From Bacillota bacterium (GTDB lineage: Bacteria > Bacillota > Clostridia > Peptostreptococcales > Anaerovoracaceae), in contig JAFYKS010000180.1 of assembly GCA_017537495.1 (NCBI GenBank), forward strand, positions 1-5,600: a stretch of 5,600 bases of DNA, in the 5' to 3' direction. Below are positions 1 to 5,600 of the stretch, in pieces. How positions within the stretch are numbered: the first letter of the stretch is position 1; the number at the start of each line of letters is the position of its first letter. A program made the translations under genes and the position numbers. The notes beneath the pieces were generated by a model. The model had not been told where the DNA came from, did no database searches, and saw only the letters and a program-made list of their open reading frames with translations.

Positions 1-1243
1 CCAGGTTTGGTGCGTGCAGAGGGCTAATACGGTAAAAAGTTCCATATTTTGCAATCCGGAATTTTTCATTGGCCTCGCCGTTGTAGCCATCAATGACGCA
101 CTTGGCCAGGTCCGAGATTTTGCTGGCGAACTGAACATTCAGACAGTAACCGCTATTGGCTTTGATTGCCCAAGTGCCGGACCAGTCCTTGCCGGTGTTG
201 GTTGTGGAGCTGCCGGATGTGCTGCCGCTGCTGACAGACTTCAGGTACAGGGTCTGCTGGCTGCCGTTGACCTTAGTCCACATGTTGATGCGGTTTCCCA
301 CGGTGGATTTCTTATTATTTGCTACATCAATATACAGGTTCGGATTGGCTTTGTTTCTGAAGCGGTATCCGTCACTGTACTTCTCCACGCTCCAGAGGCT
401 GGCAGAGTCGCCGTTGCTCCAGGTGTGACAAACCAGCTGCTGACCCGCCTTGCCGTCCTTACCATAGAGACAGTTGAGAGCCAGATTCGGTGCATGTACC
501 GGGCTGATGCGGTAGTAACCGTTAATGTAGGTAATGTCGAAAAGTTCGTTGGACTCGCCGTTATATCCGTCTATGCAAAGCTTGGCAGATCCGGATGTTT
601 TGCTGGCGTACTGTACGTTCAGGCAGTAGCTGCCATTGGCCATAATCGCGTAACGGCCGTTTGGAATCAGCTGATTTGCTGCAGGTGCAATCACCGGGCT
701 GCCGCTGTTGCTTTTATTTACATCCGCACCGTCCTTCTGGAGGCGGAATGCCTTCAGGTTCTTCGTGGAGCCGAAGGTTACCACGCGGTCTTTGGTGCAG
801 GTTGTGCTGTTATCCTTCCAGTTCTGTTCGATAACAGTCATGGACTTTCCGTTTACAGACTTAATGATAAACCAGTGTCCCCTGTCCTTGCTGTTTGTCT
901 GATAGCCGATATCCCCCGGCTGTACTTCTGAAGCATTCACCTGACGGAAGCTGTATCCCTTTTCAGAAACCGTAGGAATACGTCCGGTCTCGAGGCTGTA
1001 CACACTTACAGCAAACTTCTGACTGTAATAACGTTTTACATATGCAGCACAGCTATATGTGCTGTCTTCGTTGTGGTTCCCAATCTTGTAGTAGGCCGGC
1101 ACACCATTGAAGGTATCTACGGTCACCTGTCTGTCTCCAAAGGTGACCTTGGATGCAGCGAAAGCACCGCCTGTGGCAGTCACTACCATACAAAGGGTAA
1201 GTATCACTGCGAATAATTTTCTGTGATTTCCTTTTCTCTTCAT
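1..1243 (-). CDS. Secreted CHAP-like cysteine peptidase/amidase with ricin-type lectin repeats (C-terminus beyond window)
   Basis: The frame is open from ATG at 1243 to the window edge: 414 codons and no stop, so the C-terminus is missing. Residues 1-29 form a signal peptide: basic MKRKGNHRK, hydrophobic core 10-23, and an AFA|A cleavage site. Residues about 55-165 look like a CHAP or NlpC/P60-type papain-fold domain. Candidate catalytic residues are C65 (in YSCAAYVKRYY), H123 (in RGHWFIIKSVNG) and E139 or N141 (in VIEQNW); the turn QPGDIGY at 108-114 is typical of these folds. A linker (about 171-192) precedes a ricin B-like beta-trefoil at about 196-337, with QxW-type cores such as SLWSV. 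A Ser/Thr/Gly linker (338-352) leads to a second trefoil that starts at about 357 and is cut by the window. Family knowledge: CHAP enzymes cleave peptidoglycan peptide bonds and ricin domains bind sugars. Cell-wall or host-glycan targeting is inferred. The start is supported by AAAGGA 7 bases upstream. Confidence 0.85.
   Translation of the reverse strand, partial: MKRKGNHRKLFAVILTLCMVVTATGGAFAASKVTFGDRQVTVDTFNGVPAYYKIGNHNEDSTYSCAAYVKRYYSQKFAVSVYSLETGRIPTVSEKGYSFRQVNASEVQPGDIGYQTNSKDRGHWFIIKSVNGKSMTVIEQNWKDNSTTCTKDRVVTFGSTKNLKAFRLQKDGADVNKSNSGSPVIAPAANQLIPNGRYAIMANGSYCLNVQYASKTSGSAKLCIDGYNGESNELFDITYINGYYRISPVHAPNLALNCLYGKDGKAGQQLVCHTWSNGDSASLWSVEKYSDGYRFRNKANPNLYIDVANNKKSTVGNRINMWTKVNGSQQTLYLKSVSSGSTSGSSTTNTGKDWSGTWAIKANSGYCLNVQFASKISDLAKCVIDGYNGEANEKFRIAKYGTFYRISPLHAPNL
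2..172 (-). repeat. Ricin-type trefoil segment, copy 2 of an internal protein duplication
   Basis: This stretch encodes residues 358-414, the start of the second ricin-type domain. It aligns without gaps to residues 198-254 of the same protein at about 65% identity. The domain continues past the window edge, so its full extent and the number of further copies cannot be seen. Confidence 0.85.
482..652 (-). repeat. Ricin-type trefoil segment, copy 1 of an internal protein duplication
   Basis: This stretch encodes residues 198-254 of the secreted CHAP-ricin protein. By my count it matches residues 358-414 at 37 of 57 positions with no gaps. Shared blocks include YCLNVQ, DGYNGE, YRISP and HAPNL. 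The copies are offset by 160 residues (480 bases). The DNA has diverged visibly, so this is an old domain duplication and not a recent DNA repeat. Confidence 0.85.
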
Positions 1244-1250
1244 TGTTTTT

Positions 1251-1256
1251 TCCTTT
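1251..1256 (-). promoter_or_regulatory. Ribosome binding site of the CHAP-ricin gene
   Basis: AAAGGA on the minus strand lies 7 bases before the ATG at 1243, in a purine-rich stretch. It supports this start, which also gives a textbook signal peptide at the N-terminus. Confidence 0.7.
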
Positions 1257-1291
1257 CTCTTATTCTCCGGAATTCGTTTTCTTATGGGTTG

Positions 1292-1320
1292 ATTATATGA
1301 TTTCTCATAAAAATTAAAAA
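1292..1320 (-). promoter_or_regulatory. Possible weak promoter for the CHAP-ricin gene
   Basis: A perfect TATAAT on the minus strand (1292-1297) is followed after about 49 bases by the ATG at 1243. At 17-base spacing the -35 position reads TTTTTA (1315-1320), only 3 of 6 matches to TTGACA. It lies inside the T-rich arm of the preceding terminator. The -10 box is convincing but the -35 is poor, so an activator or an alternative sigma factor may be involved. The strong upstream terminator makes some promoter in this gap necessary if the gene is expressed. Confidence 0.4.
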
Positions 1321-1365
1321 GCGGAAGAACCGGTCTCTCAATGCTTCCCGAATCTTCCACTTTTT
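1309..1365 (-). terminator. Intrinsic terminator closing the two-gene unit
   Basis: On the minus strand AAAAAGTGGAAGA (1365-1353) pairs over 13 positions, one of them a G-U wobble, with TCTTCCGCTTTTT (1328-1316). A short inner CGG/CCG stem sits in the loop. The stem runs into a U-rich tail, UUUUU AA UUUUU, down to 1309. It begins 16 bases after the stop codon of the 131-residue gene. Because the 5' arm starts with a run of A, the hairpin also reads as a terminator on the plus strand, though no plus-strand gene is seen to use it. Confidence 0.85.
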
Positions 1366-1380
1366 ACTCATTTTCTGCTG

Positions 1381-1776
1381 TTAAAATTCAAACCCGCTGT
1401 CCTTCAGAAGAACAATACCATCTCTCTCCTTGAGAATCCCCATGCGCACCTTCCACTCATCCATGCCGATAAAGCTGGCCAGTCTGTGAGGAACCAGCAG
1501 GGCTTCCCCATCTGACAGATCCACTTCATGCATGGTACTGAAGATGATCCGGATAGTCCTGGCAGCAAGTGCTTTGCTGAAATCAGAAGATCCCATTCCC
1601 CTCAGCTTCTCATGAAGTGCTTCCGCCTGTTCAGCGGAGAACAGCTGCAATGCATACCCATCTTCCAGAGAAATCCCCAGATACCGGTGTGTCTCCAGCA
1701 GGCCGCGTACCTCTTCATTGACGTCTGCTTCATAACCTTCTTCTGTCCATCTGAAATCCAGAATCCATTCCTTCAT
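1381..1776 (-). CDS. Small MraZ-like protein lacking the signature arginines
   Basis: This complete 131-residue protein is cytosolic, with no signal peptide or membrane segment. I recognise no exact family, but its layout resembles MraZ (about 143 residues, two half-repeats of an AbrB-like swapped-hairpin fold). Half 1: TEEGYEADVNEEVRGLL at 11-27, then YALQLFSAEQAEALHEKLRG at 41-60, comparable to the MraZ 'CLFGYPMHEWKQIEEKL' segment. Half 2: HEVDLSDGEALLVPHRLASF at 83-102, comparable to 'ECELDKQGRVNIASSL', then WKVRMGILKERDGIVLL at 108-124. The conserved DxxxR pattern that marks MraZ is absent: Y15 and A92 occupy the two arginine positions. A DNA-binding role is therefore uncertain. The gene starts 13 bases after the giant gene's stop codon, with its own Shine-Dalgarno site, and is followed at once by a terminator, so the two genes are very likely co-transcribed. 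The MraZ comparison is from memory of B. subtilis MraZ, not from a search. Confidence 0.85.
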   Translation of the reverse strand: MKEWILDFRWTEEGYEADVNEEVRGLLETHRYLGISLEDGYALQLFSAEQAEALHEKLRGMGSSDFSKALAARTIRIIFSTMHEVDLSDGEALLVPHRLASFIGMDEWKVRMGILKERDGIVLLKDSGFEF

Positions 1777-1783
1777 ATTTTAT

Positions 1784-1789
1784 CCCCCT
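1784..1789 (-). promoter_or_regulatory. Ribosome binding site of the MraZ-like gene
   Basis: AGGGGG on the minus strand lies 7 bases before the ATG at 1776 and directly after the TAA stop (1792-1790) of the giant gene. This allows ribosomes finishing the upstream gene to reload for the small protein. Confidence 0.75.
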
Positions 1790-4700
1790 TTATTTATCCA
1801 CGGTTAAATCTCTTTCCACCTGATGCAGGCTGCCGTCCCCTTCGGTATATTCACGGCTGACACCCTTGCCTGTACTTGCTCTGAAGCTGAGATTCTTCAG
1901 GCGCATTCCGCTGTTCATGCCAAAGACATCATATTCATATAGGCCTCTGACAGCCAGCCGTCTGCAGAGCTTTTCTGCGTCCATATTCGGATTTTCATCC
2001 GCAAGCCGCTGAATTTCTGTCATACGTTCCGGAATCTGTTCCCATCCCAGCAGTCCGCCCTGACTTCTGATGTTCTTTTCCGCCTGACGGTACAGTGCAC
2101 GGCCGCCGCTGTTCACTGGGCCGGACTGCCATTCCGGCACGATATGTGCCGCCGCTTCACTGTAAACATAGTACTGGTTTGTGCTGATCCGCTCACCCAG
2201 CATACGGTTCTGACAGTCATCGATAATGTAAATCATTTCCTGCAGCATGTCCTTCCGCTCGGATGCCAGATAAGATACATCCAGTCCGGCCTGTTCAAGC
2301 TCTGCCGGTGACAGGTTCCAGTCTTCCAGTCCGGCGAAGTCTTCATCCCGGATTGCCCACAGCATCTTGCGGTAGTCACTCCGGTTCAGTCCCCTACGGC
2401 TGCGTATCAAAATCGCATTCAGCCGGCGCATTTCATCATAATGGCTGATTTCGCGGTCTTTACTGTAGTAATCCGCTACCCTCTGCTCCAGCGGTATCAT
2501 GACCGGAATCCGGCGCTGCCGTGTATATGCATCATTCTGCTGATGATAATAGTTCATCCATGCAGCAGGCATGTTTTCATCCATCAGACGGATTGCATCC
2601 CGCATTCTGGTCAGCTTCTGCCGATGTTCCGCAGGCAAATATGATGCCGGGATCTGACCGTTCAGGAAGCGTCCGGCTCCATCACGCAGTTCCGGTTTCT
2701 GAAACTCCTCAGGCAGACTGCTCCAGATAAAGTTGGAATCGGCCTTCATCCGTCCCGAAACATAATCCCCCAGACTTTTCAGCGATCCGAACAGGCTTGC
2801 CGATACATAGCCATTCTTAAGACACCAGAGAAATGCAGGGATTTCTGCCATGTTCCACAGTTTTTCATTGTCCGCCATCTGATTCGCAGCCAGAACCACT
2901 TTCTGCCCGCTGAGCAAAATATTCAGAAAGCTGGCTTCTGTCAGCTCCTGCGTACATTCCGGTCCGCAGGCCAGCGTTGAATCAAATGTGTTGCAGTACC
3001 ACGGCAGGAAAAGTTTTGCCGGTTCAGACTGACGGTGCATCACCTGAAACAGGTCACGTTCTGTCAGGCGCTGCAGCCCTTCGCTTGCCACCCAGTCCGG
3101 ACTGCACCAGTTTTCTGCTGAAAAATCATGATCCTGCTCACGCAGGCAGCGGGCCAGTGCAGAGTCTTCTCCTGTGAGAAGCCTGCGGCATTCCTGCGCT
3201 TTCTCTGCAAAAATCTCTTCCAGTGCCGTCCTTGTTTCTCCTGTCAGCCAGCATTCCTTCAGCTCTGCTTCTGCTTCTTTCAGCAGTGTCAGACAAGGAA
3301 GGAGATACTCTTCTGCTAATGATTTAGCAGTATACGGCCACGTTGCGGCATCCCGTTCTGCCTCCTGATTGCCCTGCAGTGCCAGAGCAAGTGCAAGAAT
3401 TAGCTTTGTCCGCAGCCGGTAACCCGGTTCTTCGGCCGTTTCCAGCAGAGTCAGTGCCTTTCTTGCCTCATTGGCCGCACATGCTGTCCAGTATCCGGTA
3501 TTGTCTCCGCCGTTCTGCGCCAGTTCCAGACAGGTCTGTGCCAGCTTGCTCTGCAGCACACCTTCAAACAGTTCCTCTTCAAAATCCAGCAGAATCTGCA
3601 GTTCTTCATTAAAACCATACTTTCTGATCAGTCCACAGAGAACACGCCCCACAGTATCAGGATACTTTTTCCACCATTTCAGCAGATGTTCCAGCAGAAC
3701 GATTTCTTTTTTCTGATTATATGTATCAAGAGGTGTCCAGTAGTATTTCACTATATATTCCAGTATCTCCTGACGTTCCGGCCCATCCTGCAGGCAGTCA
3801 GCCAGTTCTTCAAGGTGCAGCAGAACCTCCTCGCCTGCGGCATCTACGGTTTCAACGACATATGTTTTTCTCAGAAGTTTCCAGAAAAGTTCTGCAGCAG
3901 CGCCTTCTTTCATCTGTCCGTTTCCGTCAGCCAGCCTGGTCAGAGGCATATCCTCCAGATTTTCCGCCAAGAGCAGACTTTTTTTCCACGGTATCAGTAT
4001 CCCCGGTTCTGCCAACTGCAGAAGAAGTTCTTTCAGTTTCATATCTTCCAGCATACTGACCTGTACCGGGAATCCGCAGCTCACCACTGCCAACAGATCC
4101 GCCGCATCCGGATTCAGTGCTCCAGTCTGCTCCTTCATATCCACAGCTTCCGGATAACAGTCATCGGCCACATCCAGGGCTGCTTCAAACAGTTCCACAA
4201 GCTTAGCAGCCAAATCCTCGTCTGACATTCCGCTGTACAGATGTTTTCCGATACCGGTGTCCATGGAAGCAAGCTGGCGGAGCAGGATTCTTGCCCGACT
4301 CCGTGAATAGGCAGCTGCCAGCAACGGATAATCTTTGTACCATTCTGCGGCCGTCTCTTCCACTTTTTCGCAGGCCGCAGCAACGGTACAGGACAAAGGC
4401 GATGAAATTTGATCCTCATACTCCGTTAACTGCTTCAGTGCATAGGACATATCTTCTATTATATATTGCCTCTGCTCCTCATCCTGCAGATTGCTCCGGA
4501 TGATCTTCACGATATCGTTATAGCGGCGGCCCCAGCGCCGCAGATCACTCTCTGTCTGCTCGCTGCTCCAGGTATAGGAATGATTCTGCAGCAGGGCTCT
4601 CATCATATCGGTATATGCAGATGCAGACCGCTGCTTTCTGGTCCCTCTGCGATTCAGTTCCAATAACAGCCCATAAAGGGAAACAGGTGGTTCGACTCTT

Positions 4701-5131
4701 TTATCCGTTCCGGGTGCCTCTATGAGCCTTGGCTTTTTCAGCGTTTGTACACCGTGTACAGCAGGAAAATCCTGCTGATTATCGCCTTCCTCTGCAGACT
4801 CAGCAAACGCCCTCGCCTCCGCCTGTTCAATACGCAGTGCCTCTTCTTTTTTTAAAGGTATCTCGTCCAGTATTTCCAAAAGCAGTTTGATTGCTGCACG
4901 CTGTCTGGAGTCCAGATTCTGCAGTGCCTGCCACCGGTTCAGTTTTTTCAGTACATCCTGATCCGCCTCACTTAAATCCAGTGGACCTGTTCCTGGTCCC
5001 AGGATTCCGTCAGTCTGGAGCTGAACGGTCAGTTTGCTGCCTGCACGAAGCTGAGCTGCATAACGTTTTGCCGACTGTTCACTGGTATTACTCATATTTT
5101 TAACTTTTTCTATGTATTCTCTTTCGTTCAT
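1790..5131 (-). CDS. Orphan 1113-residue helical protein of unknown function
   Basis: I do not recognise this family. It is a single uninterrupted frame of 1113 codons with no signal peptide and no credible membrane span; the longest hydrophobic run (LILALALALQG, 577-587) is too short. Residues 1-31 form an amphipathic helix. Residues about 100-150 are charged and proline-containing, probably a flexible linker. Residues about 150-790 are dense in Leu, Ala and Glu with helix-turn-helix periodicity, like an alpha-solenoid (HEAT or TPR style), but no regular repeat could be fixed. Residues about 835-925 are basic and aromatic (for example RQRR at 871-874 and RSRRGLNRSDYRK at 910-922), a candidate nucleic-acid or partner surface. 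The last 40 residues look beta-rich. No Walker, nuclease, kinase or protease motif was seen. It has its own promoter and shares a transcript with the MraZ-like gene downstream. Methionine 13 is a possible later start but has no ribosome site. Phage, defence or surface-scaffold roles are all open. Confidence 0.9.
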   Translation of the reverse strand: MNEREYIEKVKNMSNTSEQSAKRYAAQLRAGSKLTVQLQTDGILGPGTGPLDLSEADQDVLKKLNRWQALQNLDSRQRAAIKLLLEILDEIPLKKEEALRIEQAEARAFAESAEEGDNQQDFPAVHGVQTLKKPRLIEAPGTDKRVEPPVSLYGLLLELNRRGTRKQRSASAYTDMMRALLQNHSYTWSSEQTESDLRRWGRRYNDIVKIIRSNLQDEEQRQYIIEDMSYALKQLTEYEDQISSPLSCTVAAACEKVEETAAEWYKDYPLLAAAYSRSRARILLRQLASMDTGIGKHLYSGMSDEDLAAKLVELFEAALDVADDCYPEAVDMKEQTGALNPDAADLLAVVSCGFPVQVSMLEDMKLKELLLQLAEPGILIPWKKSLLLAENLEDMPLTRLADGNGQMKEGAAAELFWKLLRKTYVVETVDAAGEEVLLHLEELADCLQDGPERQEILEYIVKYYWTPLDTYNQKKEIVLLEHLLKWWKKYPDTVGRVLCGLIRKYGFNEELQILLDFEEELFEGVLQSKLAQTCLELAQNGGDNTGYWTACAANEARKALTLLETAEEPGYRLRTKLILALALALQGNQEAERDAATWPYTAKSLAEEYLLPCLTLLKEAEAELKECWLTGETRTALEEIFAEKAQECRRLLTGEDSALARCLREQDHDFSAENWCSPDWVASEGLQRLTERDLFQVMHRQSEPAKLFLPWYCNTFDSTLACGPECTQELTEASFLNILLSGQKVVLAANQMADNEKLWNMAEIPAFLWCLKNGYVSASLFGSLKSLGDYVSGRMKADSNFIWSSLPEEFQKPELRDGAGRFLNGQIPASYLPAEHRQKLTRMRDAIRLMDENMPAAWMNYYHQQNDAYTRQRRIPVMIPLEQRVADYYSKDREISHYDEMRRLNAILIRSRRGLNRSDYRKMLWAIRDEDFAGLEDWNLSPAELEQAGLDVSYLASERKDMLQEMIYIIDDCQNRMLGERISTNQYYVYSEAAAHIVPEWQSGPVNSGGRALYRQAEKNIRSQGGLLGWEQIPERMTEIQRLADENPNMDAEKLCRRLAVRGLYEYDVFGMNSGMRLKNLSFRASTGKGVSREYTEGDGSLHQVERDLTVDK

Positions 5132-5141
5132 ACCATCTTTT

Positions 5142-5147
5142 CCTCCT
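5142..5147 (-). promoter_or_regulatory. Ribosome binding site of the giant gene, shared with a two-codon ORF
   Basis: A full AGGAGG on the minus strand lies 10 bases before the ATG at 5131. A second ATG at 5136, 5 bases from the site and in another frame, opens the mini-ORF ATG GTA TGA. Its stop overlaps the giant gene's start as ATGA. Both starts could use the same site. The 5131 start is chosen because only that frame is long. Confidence 0.75.
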
Positions 5148-5163
5148 GGTCCTCTTATCTTAT

Positions 5164-5192
5164 ATTATAAATACCCCTTTTACATTTTACAA
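5164..5192 (-). promoter_or_regulatory. Sigma-A-type promoter of the giant gene and MraZ-like gene
   Basis: On the minus strand TTGTAA (5187-5192, 4 of 6 matches to TTGACA) and a perfect TATAAT (5164-5169) are separated by exactly 17 bases. Transcription should start near 5157, giving a leader of about 25 bases before the ATG at 5131. The promoter lies wholly in the 75-base gap after the DUF1292 gene, so the two downstream genes can be expressed apart from it. No operator palindrome was seen. Confidence 0.75.
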
Positions 5193-5206
5193 GCCTTCGC
5201 TGGCCG

Positions 5207-5530
5207 TCATACAAATTGAAACCGTTCTTCATTTCTGTCACGGAACAGTTTGAATACACAGTCCAGTACGTCATCTTCTACCCGCAGGAACTGGGTGTTC
5301 CCATTCCGGCTTTCTCCGATTTCCAGTATGCATACATCTGTACAGTCATCCGCAGAATCCTCATCGTCGTCTGCAAGAGGTTCCATCATGGAACTGCAGA
5401 TTTCAATGTCTTCTGCTGTCAGCGGAAGCAGAACGATATACTGCTTTCTTCCCACTCGAATGCGGTCCAGGACCTCAAAATCCACACCCTTTCCGGTGTC
5501 TTCATTGATCAGATATAATTTTTCAGCCAT
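5207..5530 (-). CDS. DUF1292 family protein (YrzB-like)
   Basis: This 107-residue cytosolic protein matches the DUF1292 pattern throughout. An N-terminal strand (LYLINEDTGKGVDFEVLDRI, 5-24) is followed by KQYIVLLPLTAED (29-41), then an acidic loop, VCILEIGE (66-73), and a C-terminal helix (VEDDVLDCVFKLFRDR, 84-99). Members are small, acidic Firmicutes proteins of about 80-110 residues with no established biochemical role; they often lie near ruvX and fur-type genes. Between the two halves it carries an Asp-rich stretch (DDDEDSADD, 54-62). The frame is open back to 5572, but the start at 5530 is preferred: GGGAG lies 7 bases upstream, the protein then begins at the family's usual place, and an ATG at 5572 would lie deep inside the upstream gene. 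Its start overlaps the upstream gene by 8 bases, which indicates translational coupling. Confidence 0.85.
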   Translation of the reverse strand: MAEKLYLINEDTGKGVDFEVLDRIRVGRKQYIVLLPLTAEDIEICSSMMEPLADDDEDSADDCTDVCILEIGESRNGNTQFLRVEDDVLDCVFKLFRDRNEERFQFV

Positions 5531-5600
5531 GATATTTCTCCCATTTCTTCTGCAGTTTACTGTAAATTTCAAAACTGCCCTGTTTCAGTTCGTGCCCCTC
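5523..5600 (-). CDS. C-terminal end of an unidentified upstream gene
   Basis: Only the last 25 codons are inside the window, ending in TGA at 5525-5523. The visible tail is a charged, amphipathic helix (for example SKLQKKWEKYHG). It overlaps the DUF1292 start by 8 bases, an arrangement typical of co-translated operon genes. In many Firmicutes the gene before DUF1292 is ruvX, but nothing in these 25 residues identifies it. The reading frame is supported mainly by the overlap and by the absence of stops, so the call is moderate. Confidence 0.55.
   Translation of the reverse strand, partial: EGHELKQGSFEIYSKLQKKWEKYHG

Noticed and set aside
14..931. A 305-codon open frame on the plus strand
   Set aside because: It lies antisense to the CHAP-ricin gene, whose minus-strand frame has a signal peptide, catalytic motifs and duplicated lectin segments. 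The plus-strand frame shows no ribosome site or recognisable domain and is a shadow of the codon usage of the real gene.
1190..1192. C18 of the secreted protein as a lipoprotein cysteine
   Set aside because: The preceding residues are T-L, not the small residues of a lipobox, and a clean AFA|A signal peptidase I site follows at 27-30.
3376..3408. Hydrophobic run (residues 577-587 of the giant protein) as a membrane segment
   Set aside because: Only about 11 hydrophobic residues, flanked by Lys and Gln/Glu; it fits a buried helix of a soluble solenoid better.
3686..4225. A 179-codon plus-strand frame inside the giant gene
   Set aside because: It has a Phe/Gln/Cys-rich composition typical of antisense reading of Glu/Leu-rich codons, no ribosome site, and lies wholly within an unbroken minus-strand gene.
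4135..4419. A 94-codon minus-strand frame overlapping the giant gene out of frame
   Set aside because: It is fully nested in the longer frame, has no ribosome site, and its Trp/Pro/Cys-rich composition is unlike a folded protein.
5189..5206. Possible terminator after the DUF1292 gene
   Set aside because: Only a three-base-pair GCC/GGC stem could be drawn, with no proper U-run immediately after it, and the site overlaps the -35 region of the next promoter.
5523..5600. Naming the upstream partial gene ruvX from DUF1292 context
   Set aside because: Context alone is suggestive, but the 25 visible residues carry no RuvX motif, so no symbol is given.

Overview
All supportable genes in this window lie on the minus strand, so read from position 5600 down to 1. 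The layout suggests a Gram-positive anaerobe of the class Clostridia, probably a gut Lachnospiraceae-like organism. The grounds are purine-rich Shine-Dalgarno sites, a DUF1292 protein overlapping an upstream gene, a secreted CHAP-ricin protein with a Gram-positive signal peptide, and roughly balanced base composition. The assignment is inferred from gene content, not from a marker gene.

Region 5600-5207 holds the last 25 codons of an unidentified gene. It overlaps by 8 bases the start of a complete 107-residue DUF1292 protein (B. subtilis YrzB-like). These two are translationally coupled housekeeping-type genes.

Region 5206-1309 looks like its own transcription unit. A good sigma-A-type promoter (TTGTAA, 17 bases, TATAAT) leads into a 1113-residue, mostly helical soluble protein that I cannot assign to any family. 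It is followed after 13 bases by a 131-residue protein whose layout resembles MraZ, but with both signature arginines missing. A strong intrinsic terminator follows directly. No terminator separates DUF1292 from this unit, so read-through from upstream is also possible.

Region 1308-1 begins with a short leader carrying a possible weak promoter. It then holds a large secreted protein that runs off the window at position 1: signal peptide, CHAP-like cysteine peptidase/amidase domain, one complete ricin-type beta-trefoil domain, a Ser/Thr/Gly linker and the start of a second, duplicated trefoil. It is open from 1243 to the window edge. It probably acts outside the cell on peptidoglycan or another glycan-bound peptide target.

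The best candidate for something undescribed is the pair made of the giant orphan protein and the degenerate MraZ-like protein. No function can be assigned from sequence alone. There are no tRNAs, rRNAs, CRISPR arrays, insertion sequences or plus-strand genes that I can support, and no gene-free stretch exceeds 140 bases.
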